DNA of 64,000 nt from Stereocaulon alpinum (GCA_018257865.1 JAEUBA010000001.1:1267529-1331528); one strand, 5' to 3'; positions 24,572-37,587 are shown, counted from the first letter of the stretch. Numbers and translations are program-made. The notes: generated by a model not told the origin, from the letters alone.

Positions 24572-25053
24572 GTTGGTAAAGCTTGACAGAAGGAGAATAT
24601 TCTGCCAGCTTTAGAGCATAGCTTTACTGGTCAAAGGGTAGGCCAGAAGAACGATGGCAACGTGGGGAAGAAAGAGAAGAGGGAGAAACGGGCGTTATCA
24701 CCGCAGGCGGAACCGCGGAAACTCACCGTAGCCAATCACGTCCAAGGTAAATTCTGCCATCGTAATTTTGGAGAGCCTAGGCTTTACAATATAATATCCG
24801 CAACTTTTCCATCAAAAATATCCTAGCCTTTTGCGCACAAAATTTGCATACCATTTAACTTGTCAAGCTCTGAATCGCTTTGAAGACGATCTCATGAAAT
24901 TGAACATTTCTATTCGCTTCGACAAAAGCTTCTGTATTCTCGCAATAGTGCCCATCCTATACATCTTCAACATATCTCGAGTTTCTACCCCACAGTGAAA
25001 GCTTTCTTCACACTTAAGTACACTTAGTGAGGCCTACAAATCGTCTTGGGACA
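24572..25053. promoter_or_regulatory. Divergent promoter of ACO1 and BUD20
   Basis: A 482-base space between two start codons facing away from each other. It must hold both promoters and 5' UTRs. I recognise no specific factor site. Confidence 0.5.
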
Positions 25054-25552
25054 ATGGGCTCCATACGAAGGATTAAGACTAAGCGGAGAACCAGGTACTC
25101 CATGCCACCTTTGAATTCGATAACAGAACGATAGCTCAATATTGATCAGGGACCTCGACCAAGTACATGCTGACCTCCGATCATCAAAACATTTGACCCA
25201 GCACAAGACTGCCAAGCCTGCAGAAGATCTTCCAGGATTAGGTCGATTCTATTGTGTGGAATGTGCAAAATGGTTTGAAGGCGAGAATAGTCTCGTACAT
25301 CATAGAAATGGGAAAAATCACAAGAGAAGGTTGTTTTCTCTGGAATCATCAGAAATTGCCGGCAATGCGTTCCAAGTTCTACATTACTAACTACTCTTAA
25401 GGCTCCGTGCTCTTCGTGCAGAACCGTATTCACAAAAGGAAGCTGAGGCTGCGGTGGGCCTCAGAACAGACAATGGGACGCGTGGCAAAACGGCAGCAGT
25501 AGCTAAGGATGAGCTGGCAGCAATGGAAGTTGAGGGTGAGGGGAGCCGTTGA
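25054..25552 (+). CDS. BUD20: C2H2 zinc-finger ribosome-export factor Bud20
   Basis: Shuttling protein that helps export pre-60S ribosomal subunits. Exons 25054-25094, 25150-25329 and 25402-25552 give 123 aa. The N-terminus MGSIRRIKTKRRTRDLDQVH matches the basic Bud20 start. The single zinc finger is FYCVECAKWFEGENSLVHH with the second histidine in GKNHKRR, then LRALRAEPYSQKEAEAAVGL as in the family. Intron 2 uses a GTTGTT donor. Similar ZNF593-type proteins are the same family, so the function is well supported. Confidence 0.92.
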
Positions 25553-25666
25553 AAAGGGGGGAAGACATTAAAGGCGTAAGCATGACAACTGCCTCGAGAA
25601 TTCTACTTTATAACACTTATGACGCTAATGTAAGGCTCATACCACTTGACTACACGAGCGATAAAT

Positions 25667-26168
25667 TCACAGATTGCTCAGACTAAGGAGGAACGCTGCA
25701 AACATGTCTTGATGCATGTTGAGCCGGGCCAGCTTCCTTTCGGCGGTCTTCTTTCCACTAAACGTCGCAGTATATTTGGCTTCAGCAAGAAGCAAAACCA
25801 TGAATTCTGAATAGAACAGACCGTTAGTCACCCATGCATAGATTAGACACCTTACCAGATCTTCGGGTTGAGAATCTGCATGACAGCTTGATATATGCTT
25901 CCGCTTTAGCCAGCTACTAAGATCTTTTGTACCTTTGGGGAATGTAAAGAAGGCAACTATTGAGCATATTAGCTTGAAACCCGCATAGACGTCGCTAACA
26001 AGAGCGCAAAAGCGACAAGAATCCCAGACCAGACCCTTTACATATCTGCATTCGACCAAATGGGAAAACTTGCTAGCTGGACATTGTATGCAGCTCGGAG
26101 ACCAGCTTATTGTCATATGCAAAAATTGTTCGGTCGTGTAGCTGTTGAAGATACCTTTCATCCACCAT
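25667..26168 (-). CDS. Small five-exon putative membrane protein, unrecognised
   Basis: I do not recognise this protein. Exons 26168-26083, 26035-26000, 25956-25933, 25875-25856 and 25806-25667 join in frame to 101 aa after removing four tiny introns (47, 43, 57 and 49 bases), each with GT...AG ends. The start reads MVDERYLQQLHDRTIFAYDN, then one hydrophobic segment (VWSGILVAFALFCLLYI) and a basic amphipathic tail (AEAKYTATFSGKKTAERKL) ending LLSLSNL. A longer single open frame over the same DNA (to 26236) is probably an artefact, because it would run through all four intron-like segments. It is divergent from CWH43, 263 bases between starts. The splice model is my inference. Confidence 0.5.
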
Positions 26169-26431
26169 ACCGCTAAAACACGCGGATGGTGCCGAAGGTG
26201 GTAACGGGTTAGGGCAAGAAGCGGCTCTTGGCACATGGATCGCCCCTGATCCCTGGCGGCCTTACGCGAACTGTTTTCCGTACAATCCGACTAACAGCTT
26301 CAGGAGAGCTGACTTGCACCACTCTCCAGTTTTCCTACACGTTCCTTTCATACTCATTACTTTCTACAAGCTTCTGTCGTTCCTTCAATGCTACCCTGAA
26401 AGTCCCCCTAGATACAATTTCTTGGTGTAAT

Positions 26432-29400
26432 ATGCCACCGAAGCTCAAGGACAGGGACGCTGTGGTAGCTTTCTCTGGGAAATGGATCGCATGGACTCAT
26501 ACGGTTGTGGCATACGCAGCCTTCCTAGGCGCATTGATCACTGGGCTATTCCTTCATTACCACAAGATCGTTGAGAATGAGTACTATGTATGTCAGCTGC
26601 GTGTGGGCGATCCCACCAAGAGCTGACATGTACTCCAAGGGCTACCCCGATGAATGGTTCCCTTCGGTCTCTGCGACCATTGGCGACCGTTACCCCGAAC
26701 GTTCGGTCTTCCAAGTCTTCATTGCTATGACTTCTGGTACCATGAGCACCCTGAACCCGCTCTAGCCCCCGGTGCTAACGTGAGATGCATAGGCCCGCGC
26801 TTTGCCCTCGTCTTCCTCTGGTATATTCTTACGGCACGACCAGACTCGAAGTTGCCAAAGTTTGTGGCCGGTGTCGGGGTCTTCCGTACGCTTACTTGTG
26901 GTGGATGGACCTACGTTACGTCGACAGACGACCACGGCTGGCATGACATTTTCATGATATCGTATTTGGTGGCTACATTACCCTGGACCTTAGGATGCAT
27001 AGCACTTAGCCCAACAGCAAACCCGAAGGCACTAAAATATAGGAAAATACTAGCAGGCTCTTTTTTCGGAACGCTGGTGCCCCTGATCTACTTCTTCATC
27101 CAACATAAGGTCCACAAAGTTGCTGGAGGTGAGTACTCGCCATCTTCTTTCTTCATACCGATCGCTAACGACTTGAAGCCTATACTACCTATGCTTTCTT
27201 CGAATGGTCTCTGATTCTTCTAGACGTTGGTTTCGACGCTGTTACGGCTATAGATTTTGAGGGGTTCGAGCTTGTGGTTAGAGACATTCAAGGAACTAGC
27301 AGAGGGTATGTCTACTGGCTTCCCAAATATGCAAATGTAGGGATGACATTGCTTTTCCACTGCCATTTGGCTGACGAAAATGTCGAACAGTAAGGACACT
27401 CGCGTTGCCGATGCTGTCCTCGAAAAAGAGTAAATCCTCTGTCACCCAATATGTGTGGGTTGTAAGCTGATTGGACAACAGAAAAGACAGGCCTGTGGGG
27501 CAAGTGTTTGGTTCGGGCTTCTCGTGGTCAGAAGCTGTTGACGCTGCCGCTGACGTATACCACGGCGTAAGTCAAGTCCTTGATGAGATTTGAAGGTCAT
27601 TTTTCATGATTGCTCTAGTACGTCTTCTGGTCGATGCTTACGTCGCTTGGGCTTACCGTTTGGTGTAAGTATATCCCCTACTGTGCCGCTATGGACCTAA
27701 TGACTGTCTAGATTTCCCACTATGGCATATGGGTATCTCAGGGTACGAGGTCATGGTCATGTGCACTATCTCGCCGTTCATGCTATGCTCAGCTTCATTT
27801 CGCTCGTTTGTTATCAAGAATGTCCGTTACGTGCATCTTCTATCGCTCGCCGGCTTGTTTGCATATCTTGTCAAGACACCAGAACTCCGACTATTCTCGG
27901 TAGGATTGGGCGTTTCGATGAGTTGTCTCGCCTGGTCCGCCACTTGGTACGCCGAAAGATCCCAAAGTAAGTACCTTGAAGCACGAATACTGGCTTGGGC
28001 TCTTGGCTTGATCGCTTCGAGCCTATCGAAATTTGCTTTCTATAGCAACAACCCCATCTGGCCAATCATGCATGCCGAGAATGGAGGGTGGAACAAGACT
28101 GGAATTGTCCTAGCAGTATTAGCTATTCTGGTGTCAACCAGGAGGATTACGGAAAACAGAGGCGGCCTTGAAGGCGCCGGTAGTCCGCAAGGGTCTGCCA
28201 TCTTAGCAGGGTTGGGACTAGGAGGCTTGTTCTTTGGCATGCATTCCCTACTATCGGATTCTAGTACAATGATTCTTTGGGTATGGGAGGGCTATCCCGT
28301 TAGAGGACCGATCGCAGCTAATGGCGTGCTTACGCTCCTGGCTATGGCTGGCGGCATTGTACATGCTATTTGGCTCCAAGAAAAGGCCGCCAATTGGATC
28401 AGCATCGCTATCCTCGCCACCGGAGCTTTCTTGCTCACAAGTTACAGCTATTGGACTGGATATCTTGGCGGTGTCCTTGTGGCCGTAGAGCTGATGTCTC
28501 TCGCTTTCCCTCTCATTACTTCAGGGGCACGGCATGGACCCGTGGCCTTCGGCTTTGGGTTCCTGATCTACAACATCCTGGTGCTTGCTCATGTCTGGGT
28601 TGTCGCCTATGCTTTTGTTCCTGGAGGACCTCTTATGCGAGAACATACTGACTGGGTCATGACGGCTACTGTGTTGTTTGTTGCTATTGGTATTTTTAAT
28701 ATGGCGAAACCTAGAAACAGTGGCAAAGTACGACAGAGGTCGAGCAAGTTCGGACCAAGCAGATTCAAGTCTTACTATCTGTATGCGCTTATGGGACTCG
28801 AGCTTCTCGCGATATCAATCTCTTACCTACGATTTCCCACCAACGATTACGTTCCCTACCACAAAGATGACAAGGTTATCACTGCTGGTATCTGGACGAT
28901 TCATTTTTCGCTCGACAACGATATGTGGTCTGCTGAGCGGCGCATCCGTGATCTAATCAGGGAGGTCGAGATAGATGTCATCGGTCTTCTAGAGACAGAT
29001 CTTCAACGCATTATCATGGGCAACCGAGACACGACCCAATTCCTAGCCGAGGATCTGGGAATGTATGTTGACTTCGGCCCTGGCCCGAACAAGCACACAT
29101 GGGGTGCGGCACTTCTGTCTAAGTTCCCCATCTTGAACTCGACACATCATCTGCTTCCGTCACCAGTGGGTGAATTGGCTCCCGCAATACACGCAACGCT
29201 TAATGCGTATGGGGAACATATTGACGTTGTTGTGTTCCATTCTGGCCAGGAGGAAGATCCAGAGGACAGGAGACTCCAGTCCGAATACTTGGCTAAATTG
29301 ATGAAGGAGTCGCCACGGCCATTGATCTTGATGAGCTACTTGGTCATCAAGCCCCAAGAGGGTAATTACAACACTTACGTTGGCGAGAAGAGTGGAATGA

Positions 29401-29721
29401 AGGACATCGACCCAAGTGATTGGGATCGATGGTGTGAGTACATACTATACAAGGGCATTAAGCGGTCGGCATATGCTCGAGTGAGTCGATCGACAATTAC
29501 AGATACAGAGCTTCAAGTAAGTTGAACGGTTTCTTCCTTGAATCGAGCTGATGATTTGAACGCAGGTTGGCAAGTTTATCGTGGGTCAACCAGAGAATAA
29601 CGACGAGCGCGTGAATGAGGATCAAGTTCCCGAAGGTCTTCGTTTCCCAGCGATGTTCAGAGGCGAGGGCGTAAGAGGACATCGATACCATGTATTTGAT
29701 GAACCGCGATATTACTCTTAG
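26432..29721 (+). CDS. CWH43: GPI-anchor lipid remodelling protein Cwh43
   Basis: Multipass ER/membrane protein that places ceramide on GPI anchors. Exons 26432-26587, 26640-26736, 26793-27128, 27179-27305, 27482-27566, 27619-27664, 27712-29516 and 29566-29721 give 935 aa. The N-terminal Frag1/DRAM-like half has several membrane helices (TVVAYAAFLGALITGLFL and others). A middle polytopic region follows, then from about residue 690 a DNase I-like phosphatase domain (GIWTIHFSLDNDMWSAERRI, IGLLETDLQRI, KHTWGAALLSKFPI, VVFHSGQEEDPEDRRLQ), ending KPQEGNYNTYVGEKSGMKDI and DPSDWDRWCEYILYKGIKR. Yeast Cwh43 has the same two-part layout and similar length. Frame is preserved across all seven introns. 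Confidence 0.93.
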
Positions 29722-30971
29722 AAGACTTGTACTTGCGGCTCAGTCGATGTACATGTAGTACCATATAATTGAAATTAGAGAATGACGTATCTCGTGTTTC
29801 GTATGGTTTCTCGCATAATGTGCGGAAAGATACGAGGCCCACATACACCCAGGCGCTTACAGACGGCCGTATGTGGTAGCATAGCAGTGTTAGGTGGCAT
29901 GGCGTTGTAATGGAATATCTTGTTCAATCCACAAAAAGCGCTACCCACTTGACAACAATAGCAAGTGTTTTACTAATAGGATCGTCATCTTCAAGCTCAG
30001 GACTGTGAGACGTGAAAGAAGGTTGGAGTGAGCAAGTCGCGTTTCCCTTGGTCGCTTACTTTGCCGTGGCGGCCGGACCATGGCCGAATGCGGTCTCACC
30101 GGGCTTCGACGTCCCTGATTGCCCTTCGCTAGCGCCGAACTAAAATTGACTAAGAGAAGTACCTAATCTCCCATTTTCCTCACAACACTCACGTCTGTTG
30201 TTCCACCTCCGTACATCCACGACCACCACGACCACCACCCTCAAAGGAACACACGATCGGAGGATAACCATCGGTCAATTTTAACGTCGCCTCCCAGCAC
30301 CCTTTGCTGATTTCACTCATTGGACAACACTTGCTAGCTTGAGCAAGATACTACTCTCGTTACGCCGTTGGGGTTGTTTAGGGGTTACAAAGCCAATAAT
30401 TTGAAACACATCAACTACATTCCAATCAATCCAAGGGACATCGACCGCGGCATCCCAGCCCCATCACTACTACTCTGTTACAATCACACATACTGAGCAA
30501 TATACTTACAATGGGCTGCTGGCAGTTCTAGAGTTCTAGCCGTTCTGGACAACGCGTTCTTCACACTCCTTGAAGATTAGGGACCGACCGACAACTCAAC
30601 CTCCAATATTAGCCTTCATTTTCCCACTCCGACTTCAGCGCTGGCTTTGCAGAAAACGACACCGTCGTGATTGTTGGGGCATAACTCAGAGGTTGTACAA
30701 AGACGTTGGGACCTTCATTGTCGACACAGACAAGGGAGTCAACAATTCGCTCATTGGACTTTTGAACATCAATCGTCATTGAACAGTCATCGACACTTGA
30801 TGAAAAACAAAGGTATGCTCACCGTTGAACTTAGACAAGCTCGACATCGAATTTGCAAATCTCCTACGAGGCATTTGGACTAAACGATTTTCCTCATCCT
30901 AGATTAATAACTATTACCGCCAAACAACCATCAACCTTTCTCATCATCTTACCTACCATACCTACATCATC
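29722..30971. other. Intergenic, 1.25 kb, promoter and long 5' leader of the WSC gene
   Basis: No gene seen. From about 30170 to 30970 the strand is rich in C/T, CA and short A/T runs, as in a long fungal 5' UTR. Short upstream open frames at 30570-30782 and 30671-30883 may be leader uORFs. Confidence 0.4.
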
Positions 30972-31972
30972 ATGAGATCAACAACATCAAAGGTCGTTTC
31001 GACGGCCTTCCCCATATTCTGCGCTTTTGTCACAGTATATGGACAAGACTCTAGCTTGAAACCCCTGGTCTATCAAGGCTGCTTTACCTCATCGGGTGGC
31101 TTGACAAATCTTGGTTCATTTACTTACCAATCACCCGGATATTGCCAAAAACAATGTGTCTCCCAGAACAAGCCGGTGATGGCCACTTCACAAGGTTCGA
31201 ATTGCTACTGTGGTGATTTACTTCCGGCTTCAAGCAGCAAGGTGTCGGACTCGCAGTGCAGCTCGCCATGCAATGGCTATGACCAGGACATGTGTAAATG
31301 GCCATCAGTACCTGCAAAGATTGCATGCTAATTACATCGCAGGTGGAGGACCCAATGCCTACTCTGTCCAGCTCACGGGACTAGACAACAGCGTAGGGAG
31401 TCAGAAGGGTTCGAGTTCAAATTCAGATTCGGGTTCCAACTCGAATGCCAGTGCATCGAGCTCTACTTCAATTGCGGCCGCTGCCCCAACGCCGTCGCCA
31501 ACTCAAAAAGAACCACCATCCGTGGTCACAAAGGCCAGTACAATCGTGGTGACTGCACCAGGCCAGACGACCGCAAAGGAGACGGTCATCACCACTAGCC
31601 ATACCAATACTCCATCCAGTGGTCCAAGCAAAGCTGGTATCGCCGCTGGCGTTGTTGTTGGCATAGTCGCCCTTAGTGCCATTGCAGGTGGGATCTTTTT
31701 CTTCCTCCGGAATCGCAAGAGAAGAGCGGTTGAGGAGGAGTACCACCGCAACCTGACGGGTGGCTACGGACCTAAGCCACCCAGTACTGCTGGGTCGATG
31801 TCGGATTCGCGGCTGGAACCATCAGTCATGTTCCAGAGACGGCAAAGTGATGGAAGCATAGCAGACAATCAGGATTATTCGAGAAGGATATTGAAGGTAT
31901 AAGTGCTCGTGTGAGTAGACTAGTAACACGGCTGATATAATTCTTCAGGTTACGAACCCCGATGGTGCTTAG
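30972..31972 (+). CDS. WSC-domain cell-wall stress sensor
   Basis: Plasma-membrane mechanosensor feeding the cell-wall-integrity pathway through Rho1/PKC (family knowledge). Exons 30972-31293, 31343-31896 and 31949-31972 give 299 aa. A signal peptide (about 1-25) is followed by the WSC domain (about 30-125) with its cysteines: VYQGCFTS, SPGYCQKQCVSQ, SNCYCGD, SQCSSPCNGYDQDMCGG. Next comes a Ser/Thr-rich, probably O-mannosylated stalk, one membrane helix (AGIAAGVVVGIVALSAIAGG, about 205-227) and a short basic cytoplasmic tail starting RNRKRR and ending VTNPDGA. The last exon is only 24 bases. Slg1/Wsc1-3 share this layout. Confidence 0.9.
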
Positions 31973-32757
31973 CCTTGTGGATGCGAAGCTCTAATCACGA
32001 CAATGACACCCTTCCTGTTTTTAGCGTTCTGTCACCAGTCTCAAGTTGATGCTCCTTTCAGAAGACCTCCACTTATTAATCGCGCTGGTTTCATCAGGGC
32101 AACGGCGTCTAGGATTACGTGTGACGAAGGTATGAAGTCCGTCTTCAACCTTTATCATAAGTCAGGGGCAGAAGGGTGGACTTTGCAATCTGGCTACGCA
32201 CGGCTTGTGAAATACGACACTCCTTCTATCACCTCCATACTTGTACTCTCAAGTACACTCATCACAACCTTTCCATATGTCCGGCTCATGGTAGGAGGGG
32301 GCTGTTTTGGGCTATCCTACGCACCCTAGGAATCAACATGATCATGCCTGTCAGCTTGGTCCGCCGGCTAGTTTGTCACAAGTAGTTGGATTGGACACAA
32401 AGAATAGGGTGATATAGATGGTATTGCATGCAGTAGCATGGGCGATCCTAGTGTTCAGTAATACTAGATAGAAAGTATGAAGCTCAAAAGTCATTATAAG
32501 ACTTGGTCCGTATGTCGTACTCGGTCTATATCATATCCAATAACATCTGAAACCCACCCACTAAGGTGTTTGCCATCCTGTTAGCTAGTGACGCATTTTG
32601 TGGTGAAACTTGGCATACCCTACCCTTCTCAGCCTTGACCGCAGGACGAAGTCACTGGACCAGCCTACCTTTCCCACTTTATTACAAACCACTTTGCAAC
32701 GCTTTCACTTCAACTACCCTTTCTATTTCTCCGATATCACCTACGCACAGCAGTACA
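31973..32757. other. Intergenic, 785 bases
   Basis: Space between the WSC gene and CHO1, both on the plus strand. Only short frames without domain support. It includes the CHO1 promoter, which is C/T-rich just before the start. Confidence 0.45.
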
Positions 32758-33772
32758 ATGTCCCTCCGCTCAAGCGCCGCCAATGGCGGCGTCGACAGAA
32801 AGCCTACACAAACACCGCAACCAAGTCTGTACTTCCTGCCCGCACATACTTGGGGCTGCTATCTAAACAAGCACAGGTCAAGAGAAACAAGCGAAATTGT
32901 TAGCAGAGGACACAGGCCACTTCTCCATGATCAGGTCCACCCTTTCTGCCCGTTCCCTTGACTGTACAGCCCCGCTAATCCTGATCACAGAGCTCTGCAC
33001 CTTGCAGATTTGATCACTGAGCTCAATGGTCTGTCCTCACTCTGATTCCCCACTACATCAAACCTTCCGTGATACTCATATTGCATCAGGCTTCTGTGGC
33101 TTCATGTCCATCCTCTCCTCCATGCGCTACTGTCTCGGCCCTCCAGACTCCTACAGCAATATATGGGCAGCACTGGCATTCATGCCATTCGGACTATTCT
33201 TTGATTTCATGGACGGGAAGGTCGCGAGGTGGAGTGGTAAGAGTAGTTTGATGGGCCAGGAATTGGATTCGTTGGCAGATTTGGTATGTGCACCTTTACT
33301 TTCTGTTCCAGCCTCCTGGCAAACGTTTACTGTCGGGAAAGAGTGGGGTCTACCTGAGTTGCGCTCTACGCGTACAGATACTGATACTTGGCTACAGATC
33401 TCCTTTGGCGTGGCCCCCGCCTCTTGCGCCTTCGCTCTCGGACTCCGAACCCCGATCGACACCCTTCTCCTCTCCTTCTTCGTCCTCTGCGGCTTGACTC
33501 GCCTTGCCCGCTTTAATGTCACCGTGTCCTCGTTGCCAAAAGACAGCACAGGCAAAAGTAAATACTTTGAGGGCACACCCATACCCACATCGTTAGGCAT
33601 CGTTTCGGGAATGGCTTGGTGCGTATGGAGTGGTATGGTAGAAGGCGGTGACAGTGGGGTGATTGGAGGAGTATTGGATCTTGGCATTGGAGAAGTCCAT
33701 CCGATTGTCGGAATATTTGTGGGCTGGGGGTGTGCGATGGTAAGCAAGAGTATACATATTCCTAAGCCGTGA
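32758..33772 (+). CDS. CHO1: CDP-diacylglycerol-serine O-phosphatidyltransferase (phosphatidylserine synthase)
   Basis: ER enzyme making phosphatidylserine from CDP-diacylglycerol and serine. Exons 32758-32824, 32877-32934, 32991-33028, 33090-33283 and 33398-33772 give 243 aa. The short exons supply the conserved LLAEDTGHFSMIRALHLADL and ITELNGFCGFMSI. The CDP-alcohol phosphotransferase motif is complete: DFMDGKVARWSGKSSLMGQE followed by LDSLAD (pattern DxxDGxxARxnGxxxDxxxD). ISFGVAPASCAFALGL, GLTRLARFNVT and KYFEGTPIPTSLGI follow as in fungal Cho1. The first four exons are easily missed because they are short and read through in wrong frames. Confidence 0.92.
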
Positions 33773-34139
33773 GAATCTTGGGGAGTCCGAGGAGAAAAGT
33801 GCCCGTGAAGGGCTTTCGGACGGAAAGATGAAAAGCGTTGACTAGTCTCTATTCCTGGTAGCATTGATAAGCGGAAGCGAATGAAAGCGAAGATACCATT
33901 CTAAGAGAAGTCGACCGTTTACGCTTGCTTCCTCCATTGTTCTTGATGCACACATCAACCGATGATTCTCCTGCTTATCAGAAATATAGTGTCCAAAAAG
34001 CGAATTTGCAAAAGGTCAGTGGCTTTCTCTGGAGTCTTGTGATATCACCAAACGTTCGATAAAGCCTACGTATAGTAAAAGCCGGTACACAGGTGGTGCC
34101 GCCAAAGATGAGATAAACTAAGCAGAAACACATAGCAGT

Positions 34140-34185
<46 letters not shown>

Positions 34186-34747
34186 CGACAGTCCATGCGA
34201 ATGCGTAGTTTGGTGACCATCGTTAGCAATCAAAGATTAGTGACACGTAGACCTCAACAAGGGCCTTGGTACCGGTCAAGGCCGTAGCAGACTATCACAG
34301 TCCTTTAGCAGGTATGGTAGATTAATGTCGATGTGATAGATACTGGCTTCCTATTCCCAGCTATGCCATAAAGTATATAGTACATGAACAACCAATTCTG
34401 TCCTAGGTATTTGCCAATCCGCTGCGTTGATACCCTCCAGCCTATCAAAAGATCATCTCACACGGCACCCATCACCTGACAAACCCAAAATATATATTGT
34501 CCGAGCCAGCCGGAATGACGCCTCCAAATACTCCTTCCACCGCTGTGCACCTCATCAGTTGTGCTGCCTTACTGACGTCCTTTCCCCCACTCCCTCCCTA
34601 AACGCACCCAACACGTGCTCTGGTATCCAAAGAATGTTAAATCGCTGCCTCCCGGATCGAACGCCGCTAAATATCGCATTCCCAATAAAAATCGATCCTC
34701 AAAAAGTGGTGCCCCAGACGCCAAAACCCGCTCTCTTCTGCCCGGTG
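33773..34747. other. Intergenic, ~1 kb, convergent region with a trinucleotide repeat
   Basis: Between the stops of CHO1 (+) and gap1 (-). It holds a CAG/GCA microsatellite (listed separately). The frame at 34427-34885 has no recognisable content and overlaps the last gap1 exon on the other strand. Confidence 0.45.
34141..34183. repeat. (GCA)n microsatellite, about 14 units
   Basis: An uninterrupted GCA/CAG trinucleotide run of 43 bases, preceded by one interrupted unit (CAGTA). It lies between convergent genes and codes for nothing I can support. Such runs are length-variable between strains. Confidence 0.95.
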
Positions 34748-37256
34748 CTACCAGCCTTTCTTCCTTGCGAAGCGCTTGTTCAGCAGTGCCAACACTTTCG
34801 GGACATTGAATTGCACATATTCCAGGTCGAGCGCCTCTTGGTTGTCCTTCTGCATCTCGAGAAGATCGTCCAGCTTCAGATCTAATTCAAGCAGCCCACG
34901 ACTTCGCCCTACAATGCACACTTGTTAGCCATGATTCCCTTTCGAATATATCTTCGAGTGGGTCATCTTCCTACCTTTATAATGTAAACTGATGACGAAA
35001 GTCCCGGGTAACGGACTTGTGAAATTGAAGAAGATGTTCGCTCTTCGGTTCTCCGGCACATTGCTCTTCTGAATAACGCCTTCCTTCTCCAGTTGCTGGT
35101 GGGTGAATTTGTACGGCCCAAGCACCTGCACCTTCTGCTTTCCCCTGCTCTTGCCCTCACTTTGACTTCGCACATTGTGCAGATAAGACTTGTAGGTCTC
35201 TAGTTGCCCCACAAGGTAGCTGTTATGGTCGCGGATAGTGCGGAAGACCTCTTCAAGCTTCTTCGTCTCTTCAAGCACCTTTTCTTTCAATGAACCGAGG
35301 TGTATGAGCTCGGACTCAACCTCGTCACGCAAAAGAGAGAATCCATCGGACTTGTCGATGACTCCTAATTCTTGCAGTTGGCTAAGTAGCTCCATACTCC
35401 TGATACCCTTTCGTACCATGACAGCATCGTTTTTCAACGTTGCAGCTGCTTCTGCAACGCGATCGAGGCGTAGAGGACGTCGAGAGACGGAGGAGTTGGC
35501 CGGCAGAGACCGCAAAATTTGTACAAATATAGCTTTGGCCTCCATGAAATAGACTTCCTCTTGGGTGATATCTAGAGCGGCGGTAAAATCATCAATAGCG
35601 TGCTCCCATTTGCTGAAGAGGGGAAGATTGATGGTGCGGTTATCTTTCCTGGGTAGCTGGGCCGGGGCAGGACCGAGCTCCTGGAGAATGACGTTCAGGT
35701 GCGAATTGTCGTCCTTTCCAAGGGCAGAAATGTGCTTTTCTAGCAGCGCGTGCGTAGAATATACCTCATTGAGCGTAATGGAAAGCTCAAGGTCCTTCTT
35801 GGAGAGGGCAACGTAATTATCCATTTCAAGACTTTCGTAAAAGTCTTGTACCTCGCACAGGTCCAACATGAATTTGTTGACACGCTCCTTGTTTTGTTGG
35901 ATGAACGGCTGGAGTTTCATCATGTAAGGCTCCTTGGCATATGATGGTTTGTTCGCTAGGTTTTGCAGCATCTTGGCAATGTACGTGAGTGTCCTCCTTG
36001 GATGTTCATCGGGCTGGCCGTCGATTAGCATGTATGATCTTGGCGTGACGATAGCTGGGTTAATGAATCTCAAGAAAAAGAAACCCCCAATCAAAGTGCA
36101 CACTGTCTGATCGTTTGCGTCAGGGTATTTCCTTTTGGACAAACTTCTGATCTGCTTGCATATCCATCGAATGCCGTACGGAGTCTCATCGAGGCCTTGG
36201 AAAATCGTTTCGAGAAATGAATTCGCAAGCTCCATCAGCATAGTAAGTCTTGGGGCAATTATGGCCTGGACCTCTCTATTCTCCGCAGCTTGTTCGGCGG
36301 TCACACCTCGTGGAAGATAATCTGGCACACTCCCCGTATCTCGCTCGATCTGCTCAATCATGGTTCCGTACACTTTCAAAGGATTGATCTCTAGATCCAC
36401 GTCCTTCAATTCGATCAACGAGTTGATCTTTGCCTGCAACACAACCTTAAGATAGCTCTGGCCCGGTCCACGTCTGGTATAAGTAGTCATCATACGCGAA
36501 ACAGGGGTATTAGCTCGTAGTAAAGATGAATATTCAGGAGTATTATCAAATTGATATGTCAGGACTGATTGAAACATTGTTAGTAGAAGATGCTCTTCTC
36601 GGCTCTCGTATTGGTTTCCGTATATCGTGAACATGACTGTTTGCAGTAATGAATCGATCTCTTGCATATTCACTAGCCGGCACAAGTGCGCAATATGCCG
36701 GGGTTCCGACTGGAGTAGGAAGAGGAGGTTGCCGTATCTCTGCGTTTTCTCGTCATTGGGAAAGAAGCCTTCTTGCAGGTCGGCGGCATCTTCCAAATGG
36801 GTTGCTACCTCGTTTTGCTATTCATTCAGTGTCAGAGCGGCGAGATGTGAGATACACACACACACAACTCACCTCTTCTAGCGCCATGCGGTTTTGGATC
36901 AGGAGCGCTATCCTTGAATCCAGATACCTGACGTCCTTCTCGAGGACAAAGTTCTTCTTCGATTGACTTGATATCTTGGACTTGTAGTCTCTTTGCACCT
37001 TTTGCGCTATTCAATCGTCAACTGAGAGACGGCGCATGCTGTTGACTGCTTCCATACCTCTTGCTAGATCATCCTCAATCTCCAAGTCCTTCTCCTTCGC
37101 TGACATGGACAGGTATAGAGCGGTCGAGTACCTCTTCGATTGTCGCGCAGAGCGTCCATCGTTAGAAGAGACGGTATTCTGGCGCGAGACTGGGACGTGA
37201 GAGGAGGAAGACGATGTTGACGCCCTCGAAAGGTGTGGCATGACTGCTGCAGCCAT
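34748..37256 (-). CDS. gap1: Ras GTPase-activating protein (S. pombe Gap1/Sar1 type)
   Basis: Switches Ras off by stimulating GTP hydrolysis. Minus-strand exons 37256-37058, 37006-36873, 36817-34975 and 34908-34748 give 778 aa, close to fission-yeast Gap1. After a Ser-rich N-terminus a coiled-coil region (SKISSQSKKNFVLEKDVRYL) leads to the RasGAP domain, with the conserved tail GGFFFLRFINPAIVTPRSY. The RasGAP C-terminal domain follows (QQLEKEGVIQKSNVPENRRA, FNFTSPLPGTFVISLHYKGR) and ends DDLLEMQKDNQEALDLEYVQ, only visible after the last intron is removed. There are no CH or IQ motifs, so it is not an IQGAP. The exon 1-2 join (DDLAR-AQKVQRDYKS) was fixed by phase. Confidence 0.92.
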
Positions 37257-37587
37257 GCTGGGTCTGGGAGTCGTAAACGATGGTGACAGAGCGCAATCGG
37301 GAACACTGAGAATTCACGCGGCGCTGCTGGGAGGATACCTGTACGAGCTTAGGGCAGCCTGTAAGGGATATCGCTGCAACTACTAGCTCCCAGTTGACCC
37401 CGACGTCGTCGTTGGCAGCTTTGGAATGTGCGCAATTTCCAGTTCCCCGGGTCCAGAGTAATTGCAGGATGGTCGCAGATTCCTGGCACAGCAGCTGTAA
37501 CAGTCAGATTGAGTGTGCGCAGAAGCTCCCGATTGGAGACTTTTGCAATTTCATTGAAGGATACACTAGGAAGAACGTCGGGAAGGT

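Noticed and set aside
33151..33864. Long minus-strand frame (237 codons) opposite CHO1
   Set aside because: It lies antisense to well-supported CHO1 exons, has no domain, and its length follows from the codon bias of the sense strand.
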